A stretch of DNA of 9,484 nucleotides from Gemmatimonadota bacterium (lineage in GTDB: Bacteria > Gemmatimonadota > Gemmatimonadetes > Longimicrobiales > Gaopeijiaceae). A program made the position numbers and the translations under genes. A model generated the notes under the pieces. That model was not told the origin of the DNA. It saw nothing but the letters and a program-made list of their open reading frames with translations, and did no database searches. The stretch lies in the NCBI GenBank assembly GCA_030550695.1, contig JAUQOX010000103.1, positions 1 through 9,484 on the forward strand. The letters run 5' to 3'. Below are positions 1 through 5,311 of the stretch, in pieces. Position 1 is the first letter of the stretch; every line of letters begins with the position of its first letter.

Positions 1-126
1 AACCACCCCCACCGCCACGGAAAGCCAAAAGGCCACCGTGGGGAGACCCCGGCTGGGGCTCCCGCGGCCTGGCGGCCCGGCCTCCCGCCGGCCCGATCCT
101 CCCCTTGTCCACCGTAGCCTGGACAC
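1..126 (-). CDS. Start of a divergent membrane protein gene (partial, leaves the window)
   Basis: A minus-strand frame without stops runs from a GTG start (complement of 124-126) off the left edge, giving 42 visible residues. The best argument for it is a strong minus-strand Shine-Dalgarno, GAGGAGGG (complement of 132-139), five bases before the GTG. An in-frame ATG at 147-145 would add seven residues, but has only AGGGGG nearby. The product begins with a basic, Gly/Pro/Arg-rich stretch of about 27 residues and then enters a hydrophobic segment, LPTVAFWLSVAVGVV, that looks like the start of a transmembrane helix. This order (cytoplasmic basic tail, then helix) suits a type II membrane protein. 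The family cannot be recognised from so little sequence, and the GC-rich composition means a chance open frame is possible. Confidence 0.45.
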   Translation of the reverse strand, partial: MSRLRWTRGGSGRREAGPPGRGSPSRGLPTVAFWLSVAVGVV

Positions 127-131
127 TGCTG

Positions 132-139
132 CCCTCCTC
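132..139 (-). promoter_or_regulatory. Ribosome binding site of the divergent gene
   Basis: On the minus strand this reads GAGGAGGG, with five bases (CAGCA) to a GTG codon. It is one of the best Shine-Dalgarno matches in the window and decides the GTG start over the upstream ATG. Confidence 0.45.
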
Positions 140-190
140 GAGCCCATACCCCCTGACCGTCTCGGGGACGAGCGGGGATCCTGCCACCCC

Positions 191-198
191 AATATAAT
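191..198. promoter_or_regulatory. AT-rich -10-like element between divergent genes
   Basis: The stretch AATATAAT stands out in very GC-rich DNA. It contains a perfect TATAAT on the plus strand (193-198) and TATATT on the minus strand. It lies in the roughly 200-base gap between the minus-strand partial gene and the small plus-strand gene at 324, where promoters for both would be expected. No convincing -35 hexamer is seen at 16-18 bases on either strand, so it is only a candidate. Confidence 0.25.
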
Positions 199-252
199 CG
201 CAGGATTCGAGTCGGAGCCGGTGCGGCCCGACGGGTGGCGGATCCCTTTTCC

Positions 253-279
253 ACTTCGGGGTACCCCCCTTGGGGAAGT
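253..279. repeat. Inverted repeat with a GGGGTACCCC core upstream of the small gene
   Basis: ACTTC (253-257) and GAAGT (275-279) are complementary arms that enclose a perfect 10-base palindrome, GGGGTACCCC (258-267). The element ends 44 bases before the ATG at 324. It could be an operator or a hairpin in the 5' leader, but short GC palindromes are common in DNA of this composition. Confidence 0.2.
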
Positions 280-323
280 CTCCGCCTCCTCCGTACCCCA
301 ACCCAGAGCCGGCCCCGACTGCC

Positions 324-542
324 ATGGACCCCAAATTCCAGGTAACGGTTCGCTACGGGTTTCGAACCCTTCGGTACCTTACCCTGTTCGTCGAAGCACC
401 GGACGCCGCCGGTGCCCTTCGGGCGGCAGCGGAGGAGATCCCTCCGGAAATCGTCTCGGAGGTGGATCTCGTAGAATTGCGGAAGGCACCAGCCTCGCTG
501 GATGAGGGGGGCAGCCGCCCCCCCCGGGCGGGGCTTTCTTGA
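324..542 (+). CDS. Small unrecognised protein (72 aa)
   Basis: This is a 72-residue soluble protein starting MDPKFQVTVRYGF. I do not recognise the family. The sequence suggests a small alpha/beta fold: strands around residues 5-11 and 14-21 (QVTVRYG, LRYLTLFVE), a helix around 24-36 (DAAGALRAAAEEI), and another strand near 41-50 (VSEVDLVELRK), followed by a Gly/Pro/Arg-rich tail. The pattern of hydrophobic and charged residues is that of a real protein, unlike the overlapping frames. The ATG has no good Shine-Dalgarno. An in-frame TTG at 270 would add a proline-rich stretch that looks non-coding, so 324 is preferred. The stop lies 14 bases before the ATG of the Band 7 gene, which suggests co-transcription unless the hairpin at its 3' end terminates. 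Confidence 0.55.
   Translation: MDPKFQVTVRYGFRTLRYLTLFVEAPDAAGALRAAAEEIPPEIVSEVDLVELRKAPASLDEGGSRPPRAGLS
515..540 (+). terminator. Possible weak terminator at the 3' end of the small gene
   Basis: CCGCCC (515-520), a five-C loop and GGGCGG (526-531) form a six-pair all-GC stem followed by GGC and TTTCTT (535-540). The form resembles an intrinsic terminator, but the T tract is short and interrupted. The stem also lies inside the last codons of the small gene and directly before the next ribosome binding site. It may act as an attenuator or be incidental. Confidence 0.2.
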
Positions 543-544
543 AC

Positions 545-550
545 AAGGAG
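545..550 (+). promoter_or_regulatory. Ribosome binding site of the Band 7 gene
   Basis: AAGGAG sits six bases before the ATG at 557. It fixes that start rather than the in-frame TTG at 539, which would place the binding site inside the gene. Confidence 0.7.
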
Positions 551-556
551 AACACC

Positions 557-1450
557 ATGGGTCTTGCCGTTCTTGCGGTTTTCATCCTCGTGGGAGGTGC
601 CGGCCTCCTGGCCGTGGCGCCCGCCCTGGGGAGGCGGGGGGGGAGTTTGCGCCTCTTGGGGTATCTGGTCATGGGCCTAGGGGTGCTGGTGGCCGGCCTC
701 AACGCCGTGGTCCTCATCGGGGTGGGGGAGGTGGGGGTCGTGCACTTCCTCGGCAAGGTAAGCCCCCGCCCCCTGGAGCAGGGAGTCCACCTGGTGAACC
801 CCTTCGCCACGGTGGAAAAGATGTCCATCCGGGAGCAGGCCTTCCCCCCGGACGGCGGTGTGGAGCGCATCGAGGCCCAAACCTCCGAGCAGCTCAACGT
901 GCAGTTGGAGATCTCTTTGCTCTACCGCATCGAGGGAGCCAATGCCCCGGATCTTTTCCAGCGGATCGGCACCGAGCGGCAGATCACCAGCCGGATCGTG
1001 TTGAACGCCGTCCGCAACGGCGTGCGGGACGCCGTGGCCACCAAGTCCATCAACGAGATCTTTTCCCCCAATCGCCGGGAACTGGCCCTGGCCATGCGGG
1101 AGGCCATCCAGGCCAAGGCGGGGGACCGCATCCAGGTCATCGACGTCTTCGTGCGGGAGGTGCAGGCCCCTCCCCGGGTACGGGAGGCCATCGAAGAGAA
1201 ACTCCAGCGGGAACAGCAGGTGGCCGCCGAACGTTTCCAGACGGAGATCATCCAGGAACGGGCCAAGCAAAAAGTGGAAGAGGCCAAGGGAATCGCCGAA
1301 GCCCAGCGGATCATCTCCCAGGGCTTGACACCCGAGTACCTCACCTTCTTCTACATCCAGCAACTCACCAACATGCCGCAAGGCACGGTGGTGTACGTTC
1401 CCACGGAAGGAGGGATTCCCCTGATCCGGTCGTTGGAGATCCGGCGATAA
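557..1450 (+). CDS. SPFH/Band 7 (prohibitin-like) membrane protein
   Basis: This 297-residue protein has two hydrophobic stretches at the N-terminus (about residues 2-24 and 33-56), then a Band 7/prohibitin domain. The typical opening is visible: a V-x-E-V-G-V-V-H-F-L-G-K-V segment near residues 56-68 and an E-x-G-V-H-L-V-N-P-F segment shortly after. From roughly residue 205 there is a charged, helix-forming, coiled-coil-like region rich in Glu, Gln, Lys and Arg, with KVEEAKGIAEAQRII, a hallmark of prohibitins and related SPFH proteins. It ends with a QLTNMPQGTVVYVPTEGG segment of the prohibitin type. SPFH proteins form large ring or cage assemblies at membranes and often act with membrane proteases or organise membrane domains. 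An exported metallopeptidase follows 87 bases downstream, which may be meaningful. Family assignment is firm; the cellular role is inferred. Confidence 0.92.
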   Translation: MGLAVLAVFILVGGAGLLAVAPALGRRGGSLRLLGYLVMGLGVLVAGLNAVVLIGVGEVGVVHFLGKVSPRPLEQGVHLVNPFATVEKMSIREQAFPPDGGVERIEAQTSEQLNVQLEISLLYRIEGANAPDLFQRIGTERQITSRIVLNAVRNGVRDAVATKSINEIFSPNRRELALAMREAIQAKAGDRIQVIDVFVREVQAPPRVREAIEEKLQREQQVAAERFQTEIIQERAKQKVEEAKGIAEAQRIISQGLTPEYLTFFYIQQLTNMPQGTVVYVPTEGGIPLIRSLEIRR

Positions 1451-1525
1451 ACCGACCCTGCCGAATTAGGCCCGCCCGCAACCCGAGGGCGGAGACCCAC
1501 CCTTCTCCCCCCCGTGAGGCACGCC

Positions 1526-1533
1526 GGTAGGAG
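1526..1533 (+). promoter_or_regulatory. Ribosome binding site of the metallopeptidase gene
   Basis: GGTAGGAG ends four bases before the ATG at 1538. It supports that start over the in-frame GTG at 1514, which has only C-rich sequence upstream. Confidence 0.6.
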
Positions 1534-1537
1534 CGTC

Positions 1538-2692
1538 ATGGCAGCCGTACACCCCGAGGCACCCAGCCCCGACAACCCGGCCCCCCTTCGCCGGAAACGC
1601 CTGGCGCGTCGCTTCCTCACCACAGGCTTCCTGGTCGCCGTCGGGTTCCTGGTCTTCTCCTGCAGCGGGTGTTCACCCTTGTACCTGGCCAAGGCCGGCC
1701 TGGCCCAGTGGGAGATCCTGGCCGCCCGCCGACCCATCCCCGAGGTGGTGGCCGACCCCCGCACCGACCCGGAAACCCGGCGAAAGCTCCTCCTGGCCCA
1801 ACAGGCCAGGGCCTTTGCCCGGCACATTTTAGGTATGGACGTGGGAGAGCAGTACACCACCTACGCCTCCCTGGCGCGGGACACCCTGGCCTGGGTCCTC
1901 TCGGCGGCTCCCGCGGATCGGCTGGAGCCCAAGACGTGGTGGTTCCCCGTCGTGGGGCGGGTGCCTTACCTAGGCTATCCTTCCCGCAAGGCCGCCGAAA
2001 AGGCCCGGGCCAAGCTGGACGCCCGAGGATTCGACACCTACCTGCGCCCCACCTCGGCCTTCAGCACCCTGGGTTGGTTCTCCGACCCGGTGCTTTCCAC
2101 CTTCTTGGACGACGACGACGTGGGGCTGGTTGAGACCATCCTCCACGAGTTGGCCCACGTGCACCTCTGGATCCCCGGCCAGGTGCAGTTCAACGAGAGC
2201 TTCGCCACCTTCGTGGGGCATGTGGGCGCCATCCGGTTTTTCTGTGGGCCCGAGGCCCCCCCCCGACCGCCCCCCCCTTGCCTCGAGGCCCGTCGGAGGT
2301 GGCAGGAGACGCTGGCCTTCTCGGCCTTTCTCGACGCTTTCCTTTCCGATCTTGCCGCGATCTACGGCCGGGAGGACCTGAGCCGCGAGGGGAAGCTCCG
2401 GGAAAGGGAAAGGCTCCGGGAAGCGTGGCGAAGGAAGATGGAGACCGACAGCGCCGCACCACCCCCCGTGACCGCCTTCCTCCGGCATCCCGTCAACAAC
2501 GCCTCGCTGATGGCCCGCATCCAGTACTACCACCGCCTGGATGATTTCCAGCGGTATCTGGAGGAGAGTGGAGGCGACCTGGCACGGATCCTGGTCGAAC
2601 TGAAGGCTCGCCCGACCCGAGAGGATGACCCCTTCTCGGCCCTTCTCCGGCGGCAAGGGGGAGCCGAGGGGGCCGGCACGCCGGGATCCTGA
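1538..2692 (+). CDS. Exported zinc metallopeptidase, putative aminopeptidase family (PF10023/COG4324)
   Basis: This is a 384-residue protein. An N-terminal basic stretch (RRKRLARR, residues 18-25) is followed by a hydrophobic segment and cysteines at 42 and 45 in the context FSCSGCSPLYLA. This reads as a lipoprotein signal, most likely lipidated at Cys45 or Cys42. Directly after it comes a segment containing ARRPI, characteristic of the 'putative aminopeptidase' family as I remember it. The active site is HELAH with H203, E204 and H207, and NESFA follows at 219-223, so Glu220 is the probable third zinc ligand (gluzincin pattern). A DDDD run precedes the active site. The C-terminal third is Arg/Glu-rich and helical. 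Aminopeptidase activity is the family annotation and is not shown by the sequence. It should act on the outer side of the inner membrane or in the periplasm. It follows the Band 7 gene on the same strand. Confidence 0.85.
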   Translation: MAAVHPEAPSPDNPAPLRRKRLARRFLTTGFLVAVGFLVFSCSGCSPLYLAKAGLAQWEILAARRPIPEVVADPRTDPETRRKLLLAQQARAFARHILGMDVGEQYTTYASLARDTLAWVLSAAPADRLEPKTWWFPVVGRVPYLGYPSRKAAEKARAKLDARGFDTYLRPTSAFSTLGWFSDPVLSTFLDDDDVGLVETILHELAHVHLWIPGQVQFNESFATFVGHVGAIRFFCGPEAPPRPPPPCLEARRRWQETLAFSAFLDAFLSDLAAIYGREDLSREGKLRERERLREAWRRKMETDSAAPPPVTAFLRHPVNNASLMARIQYYHRLDDFQRYLEESGGDLARILVELKARPTREDDPFSALLRRQGGAEGAGTPGS

Positions 2693-2714
2693 GGGTGGAG
2701 AAAACCGCAAGACG

Positions 2715-2734
2715 AATAAGGGAAACCTCTTATT
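2715..2734. repeat. Inverted repeat in the leader of the hydrogenase locus
   Basis: AATAAG (2715-2720) and CTTATT (2729-2734) are perfect complements around an eight-base spacer, in an unusually AT-rich patch directly after the peptidase gene. It could be an operator for the downstream genes or a small RNA hairpin. It does not match the FNR (TTGAT-N4-ATCAA), CRP (TGTGA-N6-TCACA) or NikR half-sites that I know. Confidence 0.3.
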
Positions 2735-2761
2735 GAGGGGGAGGAAGTCCCTTTCTAGCCT
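2733..2761 (+). promoter_or_regulatory. Weak sigma70-like promoter candidate for the hydrogenase operon
   Basis: TTGAGG (2733-2738) and TAGCCT (2756-2761) are separated by 17 bases and match four and three positions of the consensus hexamers. The -35 overlaps the right arm of the AATAAG/CTTATT inverted repeat, as an operator would. The gap at 2693-2853 is by far the longest ahead of the hydrogenase genes, so a promoter is expected here. The match itself is weak. Confidence 0.25.
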
Positions 2762-2783
2762 TCTATCAGGCCGGAAGAGAAGG
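2759..2783 (+). other. Possible hairpin in the hydrogenase leader
   Basis: CCTTCT (2759-2764) pairs with AGAAGG (2778-2783) across a 13-base loop. There is no T tract, so it is not a standard terminator for the peptidase gene. It may be a leader structure or chance. Confidence 0.18.
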
Positions 2784-2853
2784 GGCCGACCCGCCGTGGA
2801 AGGCCCGGCCCGGTGTTGAAGGTTTCCCGCTGGTAACAGGCACGAGGAAAGCC

Positions 2854-3351
2854 ATGACCGGAAACGAAACCCCCCTGGCGGGCGGCAACGCCCGGGTTCT
2901 GGAGGAGCTCCGTCGGATCCCTCTGACCCAGGATCTGGGGAAGAGCCGCCTCCAGAGGATGGCGGAAGTTGCCCGCATCGAGGACTACGACGCCGGCAAG
3001 GTGTTGTTCCGTCAAGGAGAACCGGCCGATCACCCCCGGGTGGTCCTTTCCGGCCTGGTCTCCTTGGTGGTCAACGTCCCCCACAAAGGGGAGATCGTGG
3101 TGGCCACCGTCTCCGAGGGCGAACTGCTGGGCTGGTCCGCTCTTCTTCCCAATCACCGTTGGAGTTCTTCGGCCCGCACCGCCCGGGCCACCCGCTGCCT
3201 CGTCTTCGATGGTCCGGCGCTTCGGGAGTTGATGGAGCTGGACCACGAGCTGGGCTATCAGATCCTTCGGGTGGCCTTCGAGATCGCCGCCAGCCGCCTC
3301 GGAGATCAATTCCTCCAAGCTCTGGACATGTTCGGCTATGACCGCTCCTGA
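2854..3351 (+). CDS. Stand-alone cyclic-nucleotide-binding-fold protein, no DNA-binding domain
   Basis: This is a 165-residue protein. After an N-terminal helix (about 15-43) comes a Crp/Fnr-type cNMP-binding beta-barrel (about 44-125), recognisable from the YDAGKVLFRQGEPAD segment, a V-x-S-G-L-V-S-L-V strand pair and GELLGWSALLPNHRW. It ends with a helix and has no helix-turn-helix, so it is not a classical transcription factor. Aligned to Crp, the phosphate-binding cassette appears changed: the conserved Glu is Trp94 and the conserved Arg is Ser105. Binding of ordinary cAMP or cGMP is therefore doubtful. A GAGGA Shine-Dalgarno (2844-2848) lies five bases before the ATG. The 3' end overlaps the hydrogenase beta-gamma gene by 14 bases, which argues for coupled translation. 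As I remember, similar cNMP-domain genes accompany group 3b hydrogenases elsewhere. A regulatory or assembly role is inferred. Confidence 0.85.
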   Translation: MTGNETPLAGGNARVLEELRRIPLTQDLGKSRLQRMAEVARIEDYDAGKVLFRQGEPADHPRVVLSGLVSLVVNVPHKGEIVVATVSEGELLGWSALLPNHRWSSSARTARATRCLVFDGPALRELMELDHELGYQILRVAFEIAASRLGDQFLQALDMFGYDRS

Positions 3352-5311
3352 ATCCTCCGCAGCACCCCTCTACCGCCTCGAAGAGGCGGGTCTTGCCCTG
3401 CTCTTGGAGGGGCTCCGAAGGGATGGGTACCGATTGGTCGGGCCGGTGGTGCGGGACGGGGCCATCCGGCTCCAGCGCATCGAGGGAATCTCCGACCTGC
3501 CTCGGGGATTCGTGGACGAGCAGGCACCGGGAACCTACCGGCTCCGGAGCTCGGGCAATGGGCGCCTCTTCGCATGTCGCCCCGGACCCCAGTCCTGGAA
3601 GCGCCATCTTTTCCCTCCTCGGGAACCCGTGGTTCAGCTCAAGCGCCACGGCGACAGCCTGGAATGGCGGCGGCCTGTGGTGGAAGACCCTCCCATGGCC
3701 TTCATCGGGGTACTCCCCTGTGATCTGGCGGCCATCCGGATCCAGGACCGGGTCTGGATGGAGGGGCCGTTTCAGGAGACACGGTACGTGGCGCGGCGAC
3801 GCAACACGTTCATCGTCGCCGTGAACTGCCTCGAACCCGGCCAACTCTGCTTCTGCGCGTCCATGGGCACGGGCCCGAAAGCGGGTCAGGGCTTCGACGT
3901 GTGTCTGACGGAGCTGGACGGTGCCTTTTTCTTGGAAGTGGGCTCCGAGCGGGGAGAAGCGGCCGTGGCTTCTCTCCCTCTGAGGGAAGCCTCCGAGGAA
4001 GAGCGGCGCCGGCTTCAAGAAAGCTTGAAGCAAGCCCGCCTGCGGATGGGGCGGACGCTCGAAACCCGAGGCTTGGGAGGGACCCTCTTCGGGAACATCG
4101 AGCATCCCCGCTGGGAGGAGGTGGCCAAACGCTGCCTTACCTGCGGCAACTGCACCCATGTCTGCCCCACGTGCTTTTGCCTCAACGTGCGGGAGACGGG
4201 CACCCTCGCTGACGGACGCCAAGATCGGGAAAGGTTTTGGGATTCCTGTTTCTCGTTGGACCATTCCATGATTCACGGGGGGTATTTCCGCCACACCCCC
4301 AAACAGCGCTACCGGCAGTGGCTGACCCATAAGCTCGGTGCCTGGCCCTCGCAGTTCGGTACGGTGGGGTGCACGGGATGCGGGCGGTGTATCGCCTGGT
4401 GCCCGGTGGGGATCGACATCACGGAAGAGGCCACAGCCATCCGTAAGACCAGCCGCGGGCACGTGCGGATGCCCCAGCCCCGTTCCGCTCCTGTCCGAGC
4501 CGGGGATCCCCTGGTCCCCACCCCTGCCCAGGTCAAAGGGGTGCGTCAAGAGACTCCCGACACAACCACCCTTTGGGTGGAGCCCACGGGGCCCTTCCAT
4601 TGGAAACCCGGCCAGTTCAACATGCTCTCCATCCCTGGTGTGGGAGACGTCCCCATCTCGATCTCGGGTCAGGAAGGGTCCGGAATCCTCCATACGATCC
4701 GGGCCGTGGGGAAGGTCACCCGGGCCCTCACCAGCCTTCAGCCGGGTGCCCTGTTGGGCATCCGCGGCCCCTTCGGAACCTCGTGGCCCCTACGGGCAGT
4801 CCGGGGGCGCATCGTCACCGTGGTGGCCGGCGGGATCGGTCTCGCCCCCTTAAGAGGCGCCATAAGGGTCATGGCTGCCCATCCCCGGCACTACCCATGG
4901 GTCCGCCTGATCTACGGCGCGCGTACCCCGGCGGACCTCCTCTACCCGGAGGAACTGGAGCTGTGGCGGCAACTCCTCCACATGGAGGTGGAGGTCACCG
5001 TGGACCGGGCAACGCCGGACTGGACAGGCAACGTAGGGGTGGTGACCAAGTTGCTCCGGGCCGGTCGGAAGGTGCGCCCGGACGGGGTGTATCTGGTCTG
5101 CGGCCCGGAAATCATGATGATGGTGGTGCTGGAGGAGCTCCGGGCTGCCGGTGTGCCGGAAGAGCACATCTATCTGTCCCTGGAACGGAACATGAAGTGC
5201 GGCGCCGGCTTCTGCGGACGCTGCCAGAAAGGCCCCTTCTTCCTCTGCAAGGACGGACCTGTATTCCGCTATGACCGCATCTCCTTTGTATTCAGGCACG
5301 CAGGTCTCTAG
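3338..5311 (+). CDS. Fused beta-gamma (diaphorase) subunit of group 3b [NiFe] hydrogenase
   Basis: This 657-residue protein combines two subunits that are separate in Pyrococcus sulfhydrogenase (HydB and HydG; relatives of AsrA and AsrB). Residues 1 to about 370 are the beta part. It has an N-terminal AsrA-like domain with cysteines 128, 164, 171 and 173, then two ferredoxin motifs: C266-x2-C269-x2-C272-x3-C276 (with extra C279 and C281) and C345-x2-C348-x2-C351-x3-C355. From about 390 to the end is the gamma part: the FAD-binding segment PISIS (439-443), the NAD(P)-binding loop GGIGLAP (498-504), a late CGPEIMM, and a [2Fe-2S] motif with C621, C626, C629 and C637 (C-x4-C-x2-C-x7-C). Its role is to carry electrons between the small subunit and NAD(P)(H) in the cytosol. 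The frame is open throughout. Met378 (ATG at 4469) sits where a separate gamma subunit would begin, so a second internal start cannot be excluded. The start overlaps the preceding gene by 14 bases and lacks a clear Shine-Dalgarno. Confidence 0.93.
   Translation: MTAPESSAAPLYRLEEAGLALLLEGLRRDGYRLVGPVVRDGAIRLQRIEGISDLPRGFVDEQAPGTYRLRSSGNGRLFACRPGPQSWKRHLFPPREPVVQLKRHGDSLEWRRPVVEDPPMAFIGVLPCDLAAIRIQDRVWMEGPFQETRYVARRRNTFIVAVNCLEPGQLCFCASMGTGPKAGQGFDVCLTELDGAFFLEVGSERGEAAVASLPLREASEEERRRLQESLKQARLRMGRTLETRGLGGTLFGNIEHPRWEEVAKRCLTCGNCTHVCPTCFCLNVRETGTLADGRQDRERFWDSCFSLDHSMIHGGYFRHTPKQRYRQWLTHKLGAWPSQFGTVGCTGCGRCIAWCPVGIDITEEATAIRKTSRGHVRMPQPRSAPVRAGDPLVPTPAQVKGVRQETPDTTTLWVEPTGPFHWKPGQFNMLSIPGVGDVPISISGQEGSGILHTIRAVGKVTRALTSLQPGALLGIRGPFGTSWPLRAVRGRIVTVVAGGIGLAPLRGAIRVMAAHPRHYPWVRLIYGARTPADLLYPEELELWRQLLHMEVEVTVDRATPDWTGNVGVVTKLLRAGRKVRPDGVYLVCGPEIMMMVVLEELRAAGVPEEHIYLSLERNMKCGAGFCGRCQKGPFFLCKDGPVFRYDRISFVFRHAGL
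5271..5311 (+). other. Stretch possibly coding in two frames
   Basis: If the small subunit starts at the ATG at 5271, these 41 bases encode both the last 13 residues of the beta-gamma protein and the first residues of the small subunit. If translation starts at GTG 5313 the two genes do not overlap. Confidence 0.45.

Noticed and set aside
200..225. GATTCGAGTC resembling a tRNA T-arm
   Set aside because: No acceptor, D or anticodon arms can be assembled around it and no CCA-type end is present.
38..505. Plus-strand open frame of 155 codons
   Set aside because: Composition is Arg/Pro/Gly/Ser-rich without fold-like pattern, it has no ribosome binding site, and it overlaps the more plausible 72-residue gene in another frame.
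1472..1492. Hairpin CCGCCC / GGGCGG after the Band 7 gene
   Set aside because: Six pairs with a nine-base loop and no T tract; not a convincing terminator in DNA this GC-rich.
502..1530. Plus-strand open frame of 342 codons in a second frame
   Set aside because: It is a Gly/Arg/Pro-rich shadow of the Band 7 gene, which has clear family motifs.
3071..4693. Minus-strand open frame of 540 codons
   Set aside because: It lies opposite the cNMP-fold and beta-gamma genes, whose motifs are unmistakable. Long antisense frames are expected in GC-rich coding DNA.
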